From JANPEZ01 sp031423155 (GTDB lineage Bacteria; Actinomycetota; UBA4738; HRBIN12), in assembly GCA_031423155.1 (NCBI GenBank), contig JANPEZ010000142.1, positions 1 to 14,112 of the forward strand: a stretch of 14,112 nt of DNA, written 5' to 3'. The translations under genes were made by a program, and so were the position numbers. The notes beneath the pieces were generated by a model. The model did not search any database and was not told the DNA's origin. It saw nothing but the letters and a program-made list of their open reading frames with translations. Below, piece by piece: positions 1-7,518 of this stretch; positions within the stretch are counted from its first letter, which is position 1; every line of letters begins with the position of its first letter.

Positions 1-471
1 AGGCAGGGTCATCTCGACTATCGAGACGCGCCCACCCTCCAGGCGGATCAGTCTGACCAGGTCGCCAACGGTTACGGCCTCCTCGACCATGGCGGTGAGG
101 ATATGAGGTGGCGAGACTGCCGCGTCCACTCCCCACTGCTCGGTGAAGAGCCACTCGTTCTTCGGGTGGTTCACCCGAGCGAGAACGCGTGGGACAGCGA
201 ATTCCTGCTTGGCCAGCAGGGACGTGACGAGATTGTCCTCATCGTCCCCGGTAGCCGCCACGACTACGTCGGCGGCGGCCAACTGGGCCTCTTCTAACAC
301 CCAGGGCTCGCATGCATCTCCGTGCACGACCGTGACCCCTTCGGCCCAGGCCTTCAGTTCGTCCGCGAGTGGGCGCTGCTGTTCGATCAGGGTGACGTCG
401 TGACCGCGGGCGGCAAGATCCACGCTGAGGTGACGCCCAACCGCTCCTCCGCCGGTCACCACTACCTTCAT
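1..471 (-). CDS. TrkA/RCK family NAD-binding protein, 3'-truncated by the window edge
   Basis: This is the 5' part (157 codons) of a gene that runs off the left end on the minus strand. The protein opens with a Rossmann beta strand and the dinucleotide motif GGGAVG at residues 7-12. An acidic residue (E30) ends the second strand, the position that binds the adenosine ribose in NAD(H)-type RCK domains. Then follow a typical RCK_N core (AATGDDEDN near residues 73-81) and the beginning of a TrkA_C-like domain after about residue 137. RCK proteins sit in the cytosol, bind nucleotides and gate or regulate K+ transporters. The ATG at 469-471 shares one base with the TGA of the upstream trkA-like gene (TGATG), so the two are almost certainly one operon and translationally coupled. 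The pair resembles mycobacterial ceoB/ceoC. The family is certain; the partner transporter is inferred from the divergent permeases. Confidence 0.93.
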   Translation of the reverse strand, partial: MKVVVTGGGAVGRHLSVDLAARGHDVTLIEQQRPLADELKAWAEGVTVVHGDACEPWVLEEAQLAAADVVVAATGDDEDNLVTSLLAKQEFAVPRVLARVNHPKNEWLFTEQWGVDAAVSPPHILTAMVEEAVTVGDLVRLIRLEGGRVSIVEMTLP

Positions 472-1133
472 CAGTGATGTTCCCCGATCTCGGCAACCTG
501 CTCGTCCAGCAGATCCACTCCGTCCTTGAACAGCATGACTATAAGGAAGTCGCCTTCCTGCAGGGTGCTCTCGTCGGTCGGGATGAATCCGCCGCCGCCG
601 CGAGAGACGCCGGCCACCAAGATCTTTCCCTCTACGTTGATATCGGTTGCCGGCTTGCCAACGAGGTGGCTCGGTACCGGTACTCGCATGCGTAACAGAT
701 CGCCGCCCCCAAGGGACTCCCTAAGCTCCTGGCGGTCGTGAAGCAGCATCAGCTGGATCTGTTTCACGCCCCAGGTGGTGGTGGCAACTGTCGGGATGTT
801 CAGCTTCTCGTAGATCTCGGCGCGACGAGGGTCGTAGATCCGCGCGATCACTTTGGGCACGTGGTAGTACTCCAGCGCCACGCGAGCCGAAACGATGTTG
901 GAGTTGTCCCCGCTGGATACCGCGACGAACGCGTCGGCCTGCTTTATCCCAGCCTCCTCGAGGATGTCGCGGTCGAAGCCGAGGCCGACGACCTGTTCGG
1001 CGCCATCGCCCGGTGGGTACTTGAAGAACGCCTCTTTGGACTTGTCGACGACGGTGACCTCGTGTCCCGCATCCAGCATCTGGAGGGAGAGCTCGGATCC
1101 GACGCGACCGCAACCCATCACGATGACTCGCAT
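471..1133 (-). CDS. trkA: TrkA family potassium uptake regulatory protein
   Basis: This 220-aa protein has the length of a one-RCK-unit TrkA. Residues 7-12 read GCGRVG, the NAD(H)-binding glycine motif, with D30 at the end of the second strand. The RCK_N domain runs to about residue 135. A TrkA_C (RCK_C) domain covers about 145-215, including a short hinge at VPVPSHLVGK (151-160). RCK_N domains bind NAD(H) or ATP/ADP. RCK_C domains in some homologues bind c-di-AMP, but nothing here proves that ligand. It is the first gene of a two-gene minus-strand operon and overlaps the next RCK gene by one base. It diverges from two KimA-like permeases across about 34 bp, so a regulatory role in K+ transport is likely. 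No Shine-Dalgarno sequence is visible before the ATG. A TAGGCT box 10 nt upstream suggests an almost leaderless transcript. Confidence 0.93.
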   Translation of the reverse strand: MRVIVMGCGRVGSELSLQMLDAGHEVTVVDKSKEAFFKYPPGDGAEQVVGLGFDRDILEEAGIKQADAFVAVSSGDNSNIVSARVALEYYHVPKVIARIYDPRRAEIYEKLNIPTVATTTWGVKQIQLMLLHDRQELRESLGGGDLLRMRVPVPSHLVGKPATDINVEGKILVAGVSRGGGGFIPTDESTLQEGDFLIVMLFKDGVDLLDEQVAEIGEHH

Positions 1134-1143
1134 ACGGGGAGAG

Positions 1144-1149
1144 AGCCTA
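1144..1149 (-). promoter_or_regulatory. Candidate -10 box for the trkA operon
   Basis: On the minus strand the hexamer TAGGCT ends 10 nt before the ATG at 1133. Transcription would then start only about 3-4 nt upstream of the start codon, giving a near-leaderless mRNA. This agrees with the lack of a ribosome binding site. No clear -35 element is visible. The call rests on position and on the TANNNT form common in actinobacteria. Confidence 0.4.
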
Positions 1150-1155
1150 TCGCAC

Positions 1156-1161
1156 TAGGAT
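1156..1161 (+). promoter_or_regulatory. Candidate -10 box giving a leaderless GTG start
   Basis: TAGGAT is followed by six bases (GCCCCC) and then the GTG of the first permease at 1168. If transcription starts at the usual distance, the mRNA begins at or next to the GTG, so translation would be leaderless. An alternative reading is that AGGA at 1157-1160 serves as a weak Shine-Dalgarno 7 nt before the GTG. No good -35 is seen. The box lies back-to-back with the trkA promoter candidate. Confidence 0.45.
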
Positions 1162-1167
1162 GCCCCC

Positions 1168-3486
1168 GTGGCTCGCGAGACCCGTTCGGAACAGGCCGGC
1201 TCTACCGGAGATGCTTTCAAGCGCCTCCTGGTCGGCCGCGCGCTCTCCTCCCACAAGGCCGACCATCAGTTGTTGCCCAAGTTCCTGGCGCTACCGGTGT
1301 TCTCCTCGGACCCGCTCTCCTCAGTCGCGTACGCGACCGAGGAGATGATGCTCGTCCTCGTCCTGGCCGGTGCGGGCGCACTCGCCCTGAAGATCCCGAT
1401 CGGTCTGGCGATCGGAGCCCTGCTCGCGATCGTGGTGATTTCGTATCGCCAGACCGTTAAGGCCTATCCGCGGGGTGGCGGCTCCTACATCGTGGCCAAG
1501 GAGAACCTCGGAACAGTTCCCGGCCTGCTCGCCGCCGCGGCGATCTTGACCGATTACGTCTTGACCGTTGCCGTGAGCATCACCGCCGGGACCATCGCCA
1601 TCGCGTCGGCCGCGCCCTCACTGGCCGAGCATCGCGTGGTGATGGGGATCGTGCTCGTCGGGTTGCTGACGCTCGCGAATCTGCGCGGGGTGAAGGAGGC
1701 CGGAGTCCTCTTCGCCATCCCTACCTACGGGTTCGTCCTGATGATCGGCGTCACCTTGTTGTTGGGTTTCGCGAAGTGCCTCGGCAACTGCCCGATCGCC
1801 GAGACCGCCGAGCTCGAGATCGAGGCGGAGGCCACGCTCGGGCTCTTCCTCCTGCTTCGTGCGTTCTCCTCCGGAGCGACCGCTCTCACCGGCGTAGAGG
1901 CGATAGCGGATGGGGTGCAGGCGTTCCGGCGACCGCAAGCTCGCAATGCGGCTGCGACGCTGACGATCATGGGAGTCATGGCCGTGACGATGTTCCTGGG
2001 CATCACGGTCCTGGCCGAGCTGTTGCACGTGCGTGTTTCCGAGCACCTCGTCGGAGGCAAGTCGGTTCTGGCCCAGATAGGACATGCGATCTACGGCGGT
2101 GGGATCGGGTTCGTGATGCTCCAGGTGTTCACGGCGGGGATCTTGATCCTTGCCGCCAACACCGCGTTCCAAGACTTCCCGAGACTGTCGTCGATCCTGG
2201 CTCGAGACCGTTTCATGCCTTCGCAGTTCCGGAACCGGGGTGACCGTCTCGTCTACTCCAACGGGGTGCTGATCCTCGCGGGGCTGGCGTCGTTGCTCAT
2301 CTACGCCTTCGAGGCGAACCTCACGCACCTCATCCAGCTCTACGTGGTGGGCGTGTTCACGGCGTTCACTCTCTCGCAGAGCGGGATGGTCCGTCGCTGG
2401 TTCAGGCTCAAAGGTCCGGGTTGGCGCCGCAGCGCGATCATCAACGGGATCGGGGCGTTCACCACCGGTGTGGTGCTCGTGATCGTGACCGTGACCAAGT
2501 TCCACAAAGGGGCCAAGCTCGTCATCGCTGCGATGCCCGTCATCGTCGTGTTCTTCCTGCTGGTCCATCGGCACTATGTTCGGGTCGGGCGGGCGCTTCA
2601 GGCCCGAGGGTTGACGGCACGTCAGATCGCGAGCAATACGTTCATGGTCCTCGTTCCTGATCTGGGGCCGGCGACGCTGGACGCCGTGGCGTACATGCGG
2701 ACGGTCCGGCCCGAGAGGATCCTGCCGATGTACGTCGGTCCGGCGGAGCGATTCGAGCAGACTGCGGCGGAGTGGGCTGATCGCGCACCTCGGCTGGGCG
2801 AACTTGAGATGCTCCCGGGCGCCGACGAGCATCTGGTCCGGGCGGTGCGTTCCCGGATCCGTGCGTTGGAGACGCCCGAGGACGACTTCCTCACCGTGGT
2901 GATCGCCGAGGAGCTCTCGAGCGATTCGTGGTGGCAGTTCGTACGGCATCGCCGGGCCCTGCTGCTGAAGGGAGCGCTCCTGTTCGAGCGCGGCGTGGTC
3001 GTTACCGACATCCCGCTCCTTCCGGCGGAGCTGGACGGCAGCGGTCCCCGCGCTGGCCGGCCGGTCGAGCCCGAGCGCAGCGTCGTCCTCATCCCGGTAT
3101 CGGCGGTCCACGATGCAACCATCCGCGCCGTGGTCTATGCCAAGTCCCTGAATCCGACCGCGATCCAGGGGATGTTCCTGGTCTCGGACCCGGAAGAGGC
3201 CGAGGGCGTTGTCGAAGGCTGGCACAAGCGGCTCGTGGATATCCCACTGGTTATGGTGGAGGCCCAGTTCCGCGATCTCACCGAACCTCTCATACGCGAG
3301 ATCAGGGAGCAGACGAGCCGAGGCGACACGGTGGTCACGGTGGTCCTGCCCGAGCTCATCCCGGCTCATTGGTGGGAGCACCTGCTGCACAACCAGACCG
3401 CCCTCGGCTTGAAGCGTGCGCTGCTGTTCGAGCCGGATGTGGTGGTTACGAGCGTTCCCTTCCACATCCGTTCTTCGCTCTCGTAG
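1168..3486 (+). CDS. KimA-type APC superfamily potassium permease, first copy
   Basis: This 772-aa membrane protein has about a dozen hydrophobic segments between residues 37 and 470, then a cytosolic C-terminal region. Family hallmarks are SSVAYATEE at 51-59, SYRQTVKAYPRGGGSYIV at 92-109 and SSGATALTG at 234-242. D48, Y55, D129, Y130, T133 and S137 have the same spacing as the residues I recall forming the K+ site of Bacillus subtilis KimA (D36, Y43, D117, Y118, T121, S125). This supports K+/H+ symport rather than amino acid transport. The C-terminal part contains two related modules, about 491-620 and 636-766, each ending in an LL/LF...VVVT.(I/V)P segment. KimA (about 607 aa) has room for only one. 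The GTG start is chosen because it precedes the conserved N-terminus and sits 6 nt after a -10-like TAGGAT. It is followed 13 bp later by a paralogue and is divergent from trkA. Confidence 0.88.
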   Translation: MARETRSEQAGSTGDAFKRLLVGRALSSHKADHQLLPKFLALPVFSSDPLSSVAYATEEMMLVLVLAGAGALALKIPIGLAIGALLAIVVISYRQTVKAYPRGGGSYIVAKENLGTVPGLLAAAAILTDYVLTVAVSITAGTIAIASAAPSLAEHRVVMGIVLVGLLTLANLRGVKEAGVLFAIPTYGFVLMIGVTLLLGFAKCLGNCPIAETAELEIEAEATLGLFLLLRAFSSGATALTGVEAIADGVQAFRRPQARNAAATLTIMGVMAVTMFLGITVLAELLHVRVSEHLVGGKSVLAQIGHAIYGGGIGFVMLQVFTAGILILAANTAFQDFPRLSSILARDRFMPSQFRNRGDRLVYSNGVLILAGLASLLIYAFEANLTHLIQLYVVGVFTAFTLSQSGMVRRWFRLKGPGWRRSAIINGIGAFTTGVVLVIVTVTKFHKGAKLVIAAMPVIVVFFLLVHRHYVRVGRALQARGLTARQIASNTFMVLVPDLGPATLDAVAYMRTVRPERILPMYVGPAERFEQTAAEWADRAPRLGELEMLPGADEHLVRAVRSRIRALETPEDDFLTVVIAEELSSDSWWQFVRHRRALLLKGALLFERGVVVTDIPLLPAELDGSGPRAGRPVEPERSVVLIPVSAVHDATIRAVVYAKSLNPTAIQGMFLVSDPEEAEGVVEGWHKRLVDIPLVMVEAQFRDLTEPLIREIREQTSRGDTVVTVVLPELIPAHWWEHLLHNQTALGLKRALLFEPDVVVTSVPFHIRSSLS

Positions 3487-3499
3487 CATCTCGGCCCAG

Positions 3500-5836
3500 A
3501 TGCAGTCGCCGACGTCACCGAAGCCGAAGGGTGCGAGCCTGACCAAGCGGGTGCTGGTCGGTCGCGCCGTGGCCAGTTCGGGGCTCGAGCACACCCTTCT
3601 GCCGAAGATCCTGGCGCTGCCCGTGTTCTCCTCGGATGCTCTGTCCTCGGTCGCCTATGCCACCGAGGAGATACTGCACGTGCTCCTGGGTGCGAGCCTG
3701 CTGGCTTCCCATTTCGTGATGCCGATCGCCGCCGCGATCGCCTCGCTGATGATCATCGTGGTGGTCTCCTATCGCCAGACGGTCAAGGCCTATCCGAGCG
3801 GCGGTGGGGCGTACATCGTTAGCAAGGAGAACCTCGGCATGACGCCCGGACTCGTCGCGGCCGCGGCGCTGCTGATCGATTACATCCTGACCGTCTCGGT
3901 CTCGATCGCGGCCGGGGTCTTCGCTATCTACTCGGCCGCTCCGGGTCTCAAGCACCTGGCGGTTCCCATCTCTATCGGACTCGTGATCATGATCACGGTC
4001 GTGAACCTTCGAGGCGTGAAGGAGTCAGGGTCGATCTTCGCGGTTCCGACGTACGCCTTCATCGCTTCTGTGGTCGCTCTCATCGGCATCGGGCTCTTCC
4101 GGTGCCTCGGCGGGTGCCCTCTCGCAGAGGACATAGTCGCCAAAGGCGAGCTGGCCACTACCGTCGGCCCCCTGTCCGCGTGGGTGGTCCTGCGAGCTTT
4201 CTCGTCGGGGGCCACCGCCCTGACGGGAGTCGAAGCCATATCGAACGGGGTTCCGGCCTTCCGCCGGCCGCAGTCGAAGAACGCCTCGGAGACCCTCGCG
4301 ATCATGGGAGTCATCGCCGTCTCCATGTTCCTGGGCATCTCTTTCCTCGCCAGTCGCATGCAGGTGACGGTCAGCGAGGAACGCTCGGTCCTGGCACAGA
4401 TAGCCCACGCCACCTTCGGTGGGGGGATCGGGTTCGTCCTCGTCCAGATCTTCACCGCGTCGATCTTGGTGCTGGCCGCCAATACCTCGTATCAGGACTT
4501 CCCTAGGCTCGCGTCGATCTTGGCGCGAGACAGGTTCCTGCCGCGTCAGTTCTCCAACCGTGGGGACCGGCTGGTCTTCTCCAACGGAGTGGTCGTTCTG
4601 GCGGTCTTCTCCTGCCTGCTCCTGTGGCTCTTCGACGCCGACGTGAACAAGCTGGTGCAGCTCTACGTCGTCGGTGTCTTCACCTCGTTCACGCTCTCGC
4701 AGTCAGGCATGGTTCGGCACTGGCTCGCCGAGAGACACAAAGGCGAGGGGGCCGCGAAGGGATGGCGGGCCTCGATCGTGATCAACGCGATCGGGGCACT
4801 GGCAACGGGCGTGGTCCTCGTGGTCGTCACCGCAACGAAGTTCAGTCACGGGGCATACATCGTGATCATCGCCATCCCGGTGATCGTGTTCATGTTCCGA
4901 TCGATCCACTCGCACTACGAGGTGGTGAAGAGACAGCTTCGTCGAGAGACGATCACGGCAGGCGTCCGCGGCACGAACCATGTCGTGCTGCTCGTGCGCG
5001 ACATCGACTCTTCGGCGTCCGAGGCGCTCGGTTACGTCCGGGCCATAAGGCCGCTCAACCTCCGCCCGGTCTTCCCGGTAACCGGAGCGGCCATGCCCGA
5101 TGACGTCCAAGAACGATGGCGCGCCCTCGCTCACGGCATGCCGGACCTCGAGCCGATCCCGATCAAGGGCTCGGACCTGCTCGGGGCGATGAGAGCGTTC
5201 ATCTCAGGATTGGACCGGTCCGACGACGACTTCGTGACGGTGATCGTCCCAGAGTTGATCGAGGAAGGGATGACCGCGTACCTGCTGCGTAAGCGGGCTC
5301 TGATCCGGCTCAAAGCCGGGTTGCTTCGCGAGCCGAACGTAGTGGTGGCCGATGTTCCGGTCGCCGGCGACAGCGAACTCCAGGGGGACCGCTCACTGAT
5401 CCCCCAACGGACCGTGGCGTTGGTATTCGTCTCTTCCGTACACGACGCGACTATCCGGGCGGTGAACTACGCGCAGTCGTTGGGCGCAGCCGAGACCCGG
5501 GCGATCTACTTCGAACTCGACCCGGACGAGGCCAGTCGGATCGAGGCGGACTGGTTCGACAAGCGCCTGGGCATCCCGCTCGACGTCGTCGAGGCGCCCT
5601 TCCGCGACCTCACCGGCCCGATGATCGAGGAGGTCCGTCGCTTCACGGTCCGCGAGGACACGCTCGTCTCCGTCGTCGTCCCCGAGTTCGTCGTGCGTAA
5701 GTGGCGACACCTCCTGCTACACAACCAGAACGCCCTGTTCGTCAAGCGCCTGATGCTGTTCGAGGAACGGGTGGTTCTGTCCTCCGTCCCGTTCGTGCTG
5801 GCGGATCCGAAGGAGCTTGCACCCGCCCGGGGCTGA
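3500..5836 (+). CDS. KimA-type APC superfamily potassium permease, second copy
   Basis: This 778-aa protein is a clear paralogue of the preceding gene, colinear along its whole length. It has about twelve membrane segments in residues 35-470 and the motifs SSVAYATEE (49-57), SYRQTVKAYPSGGGAYIV (90-107) and SSGATALTG (235-243). The putative K+-site residues D46, Y53, D127, Y128, T131 and S135 are all kept. Two C-terminal USP-like modules follow (about 493-620 and 638-765). The reading frame is open back to 3416, but the ATG at 3500 is preferred. It lies after the stop of the first permease, leaves a 13-bp gap, and gives an N-terminal tail the same length as in the first copy. No Shine-Dalgarno is visible, so translation may be coupled to the first gene. 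The copies differ most in the N-terminal tail, the cytosolic loop near 410-422 and the linker between C-terminal modules, so the proteins may differ in regulation or form heterodimers (inference). Confidence 0.87.
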   Translation: MQSPTSPKPKGASLTKRVLVGRAVASSGLEHTLLPKILALPVFSSDALSSVAYATEEILHVLLGASLLASHFVMPIAAAIASLMIIVVVSYRQTVKAYPSGGGAYIVSKENLGMTPGLVAAAALLIDYILTVSVSIAAGVFAIYSAAPGLKHLAVPISIGLVIMITVVNLRGVKESGSIFAVPTYAFIASVVALIGIGLFRCLGGCPLAEDIVAKGELATTVGPLSAWVVLRAFSSGATALTGVEAISNGVPAFRRPQSKNASETLAIMGVIAVSMFLGISFLASRMQVTVSEERSVLAQIAHATFGGGIGFVLVQIFTASILVLAANTSYQDFPRLASILARDRFLPRQFSNRGDRLVFSNGVVVLAVFSCLLLWLFDADVNKLVQLYVVGVFTSFTLSQSGMVRHWLAERHKGEGAAKGWRASIVINAIGALATGVVLVVVTATKFSHGAYIVIIAIPVIVFMFRSIHSHYEVVKRQLRRETITAGVRGTNHVVLLVRDIDSSASEALGYVRAIRPLNLRPVFPVTGAAMPDDVQERWRALAHGMPDLEPIPIKGSDLLGAMRAFISGLDRSDDDFVTVIVPELIEEGMTAYLLRKRALIRLKAGLLREPNVVVADVPVAGDSELQGDRSLIPQRTVALVFVSSVHDATIRAVNYAQSLGAAETRAIYFELDPDEASRIEADWFDKRLGIPLDVVEAPFRDLTGPMIEEVRRFTVREDTLVSVVVPEFVVRKWRHLLLHNQNALFVKRLMLFEERVVLSSVPFVLADPKELAPARG

Positions 5837-5881
5837 GGGGTTGCGCTCAAGAGCCGCGCGGTGCAGCCTTGCACGGTGAGC

Positions 5882-6310
5882 ATGCGAACCCGGTTCCACC
5901 ACGACCGCTCCCTGCTGCACGTGCGGGCATCCACGTGGTTGCTCCTCGTCTTCAACCTGGGGATGCTCATCTACGTGCAGGGGCTCCCGCGCGGGGCGAG
6001 CCTGACGGACCCAGAGAGTGGTTCGCTCGTCGTGGCGCTCAGCCTATGGGCCATCTTCGACCTGATGATCCTGGTGGCCTGGATCTCCGGGTGGCCCAGG
6101 CGCTGCCCGGCCTGCGACTTCCCGAACTCGGGGGAGTCCCGCTACTCGGAGTGCCGCAGATGCGGTCATGACTGGGCGGCGACGTACAGCTGCCCGGAGT
6201 GTTCGGTGTTCAACCTGCCGTCCAGGGATCGGTGCTCCGGATGCGGGACCGACTTCGAGATCGTTTCCAAGAAGCACCTCTTCCGTCCACGAGGGCTCCG
6301 AACGCGTTAG
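5882..6310 (+). CDS. Small membrane protein with two zinc ribbons, function unknown
   Basis: This 142-aa protein has two predicted membrane helices, about residues 18-34 and 49-68. A cytosolic tail follows with two C4 zinc-ribbon motifs: C75-x2-C78-x12-C91-x2-C94 and C104-x2-C107-x10-C118-x2-C121. The architecture of a short TM hairpin plus double zinc ribbon suggests a membrane-anchored scaffold or regulator, but I do not recognise a named family. The start is uncertain. An in-frame GTG at 5861 would add seven residues, but that GTG lies inside a 5-bp inverted repeat (GTGCA/TGCAC) and neither start has a well-spaced Shine-Dalgarno. The gene starts 45 bp after the permease stop and may belong to the same transcript. 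No promoter or terminator is apparent in the gap. The cysteine pattern makes it very likely to be a real gene. Confidence 0.8.
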   Translation: MRTRFHHDRSLLHVRASTWLLLVFNLGMLIYVQGLPRGASLTDPESGSLVVALSLWAIFDLMILVAWISGWPRRCPACDFPNSGESRYSECRRCGHDWAATYSCPECSVFNLPSRDRCSGCGTDFEIVSKKHLFRPRGLRTR

Positions 6311-6328
6311 CGTTGGCTATCCCTGAAC

Positions 6329-6336
6329 GAAGGTGG
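6329..6336 (+). promoter_or_regulatory. Ribosome binding site that fixes the GNAT start
   Basis: GAAGGTGG lies 5 nt before the GTG at 6342. This selects that codon over the GTG at 6338, which opens a different frame with no recognisable protein. Confidence 0.6.
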
Positions 6337-6341
6337 CGTGA

Positions 6342-6833
6342 GTGAACACCAGACCCGCAGATGGCAACGACGTCGAGTTCCTGAAGAAGATGCTCTACGA
6401 GGCCGCGACCTGGAACCCGGACTGGCCGCACGTTCCGATAGAGGAGCTGCTTGCCGAGCCGATGCACCGTCGCTACTGGGAGGGCTGGGGAAGGTCCGGC
6501 GACGCCGGTGTGATCGCCGAACTGGAGGGTCAGCCGGTCGGCGCGGCGTGGTACCGGCTCTACACGGCCGACCAGCCCGGTTACGGGTTCGTCGACGAGA
6601 AGACCCCGGAGTTGGGCATCGCGGTCGAGCCGCTCCATCGGCGCAAGGGGATAGGCGAGACCCTCCTGCGAGCCCTGATGTTCCAGGCGCGCGACGAGGG
6701 ATACGAAGCCCTGTCACTTTCGGTCGCGTCGCACAACCGCTCGCGGATGATGTATCAGCGCGTCGGTTTCGTGAAGGTCGACGAGCAAGAGGGTTCCTGG
6801 ACGATGCGGGTGGATCTGACCGGAGCTAGCTAG
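6342..6833 (+). CDS. GNAT family N-acetyltransferase
   Basis: This 163-aa protein has the usual length for a single GNAT domain. GNAT motif A is visible around residues 92-112 (GIAVEPLHRRKGIG), where the R-R-K-G-I-G loop binds the acetyl-CoA pyrophosphate. Motif B follows, with L125-S-V and N132, and a tyrosine at 138 precedes the closing GF at 142-143 (the usual Y-x3-GF pattern). The tyrosine is well placed to act as general acid. The substrate cannot be read from the sequence; an amine of a small molecule or a protein N-terminus/lysine are both possible. The protein is likely soluble and cytosolic. The GTG start has a good Shine-Dalgarno 5 nt upstream. The gene starts 31 bp after the zinc-ribbon gene, and its TAG overlaps the end of the convergent DedA gene by 8 bp, leaving no room for a terminator. 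Confidence 0.9.
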   Translation: MNTRPADGNDVEFLKKMLYEAATWNPDWPHVPIEELLAEPMHRRYWEGWGRSGDAGVIAELEGQPVGAAWYRLYTADQPGYGFVDEKTPELGIAVEPLHRRKGIGETLLRALMFQARDEGYEALSLSVASHNRSRMMYQRVGFVKVDEQEGSWTMRVDLTGAS

Positions 6834-7488
6834 GTTCCCGGTTTTCGGCGTCCAGAGCTGCGTACTCCGCTCTCACCTTCGACCAACGACGGACGATGTA
6901 CATGACTCCCGCCACGGCGATCACCGCGCCGATCGCGAGCGAGAAGGGTTGCAGCGTGTGCTGCACCCTCTCCCAGTTGTTCCCCGCTCGGTAGCCCAGC
7001 CAGGCGATCGCGAAGATGAAGGGCAGGCAGCCGAGCGTCGTGTAGATGGTGAATCGCGTGAAGTTCATGCGCGCGATACCTGCCGGAAGCGAGATGAAGG
7101 TACGGACGACCGGAAGCAGTCTTCCGAAGAAGACCGCGGCCTCTCCTCTCCTTTCGAACCAGGCGTGGGCTTTGTCGATCTCGTGTGGGCGGATCAGCAG
7201 GTACCTGCCGAATCGGTCGAACAGCTGGCGACCGCCCGCGGCGCCCGCCCAGTAGGCCAGCCAGGACCCGACGAGGTTGCCTCCGGTGCCCGCCAGGGTG
7301 ACCCAGATGAGGTCGAGCTCCCGGCCCGCCCCGATGAAGGCGGCGCTGGCCAGGGCTCCTCCGAAGAGCATCGTGGCCTCGCTCGGGATGGGTACGCAGG
7401 CCGACTCGAGCAGCATCAGAACGAAGATGGCCAGGTAGCCGTAGTGCAGGATCTCGGTCGAGATGAAGTCGGTGAAGAGGGCGAGCAG
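6826..7488 (-). CDS. DedA family membrane protein, probable CTG start
   Basis: DedA/VTT proteins are integral membrane proteins; some members move undecaprenyl phosphate or phospholipids across the membrane. Hallmarks here, numbered from the CTG start, are the re-entrant segment E28...P33-I-P-S-E37, a glycine-rich G-N-x2-G-S stretch at about 70-75, and the loop GR-x2-P-x2-RT (G122, R123, P126, R129) followed by PAG at 135-137. The first ATG is at 7416 and would give 196 aa. However, coding similarity continues upstream: the family-typical YGYLAIFVLM lies immediately before and into that ATG. The frame stays open to a TAG at 7522-7524 with no ATG, GTG or TTG between. A CTG at 7488 is preceded at 6 nt by GGAG (7495-7498) and gives 220 aa, a normal DedA length. 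A sequencing error upstream is the alternative. Family identity is secure; the start is not. Confidence 0.85.
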   Translation of the reverse strand: MLALFTDFISTEILHYGYLAIFVLMLLESACVPIPSEATMLFGGALASAAFIGAGRELDLIWVTLAGTGGNLVGSWLAYWAGAAGGRQLFDRFGRYLLIRPHEIDKAHAWFERRGEAAVFFGRLLPVVRTFISLPAGIARMNFTRFTIYTTLGCLPFIFAIAWLGYRAGNNWERVQHTLQPFSLAIGAVIAVAGVMYIVRRWSKVRAEYAALDAENREPS

Positions 7489-7518
7489 GTCGGACTCCGG
7501 TTCGTCGGGGACCGCTGG

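Noticed and set aside
1618..3594. A long minus-strand open frame opposite the first permease
   Set aside because: It is low-complexity, arginine/glutamate/histidine-rich, matches no family, and lies antisense to a protein with clear motifs. High GC makes such mirror frames common.
5861..5874. Small inverted repeat GTGCA/TGCAC, considered as a terminator after the permeases
   Set aside because: The stem is only 5 bp and no T-run follows. It is mentioned only for its bearing on the start of the zinc-ribbon gene.
6301..6314. Inverted repeat AACGC/GCGTT at the end of the zinc-ribbon gene, considered as a terminator
   Set aside because: Only 5 bp, no T-run, and the next gene on the same strand begins within about 30 bp.
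6338..6829. Alternative reading frame over the GNAT gene starting at GTG 6338
   Set aside because: The product is arginine-rich with no motif, whereas the frame from 6342 shows the acetyl-CoA binding loop and a well-spaced ribosome binding site.
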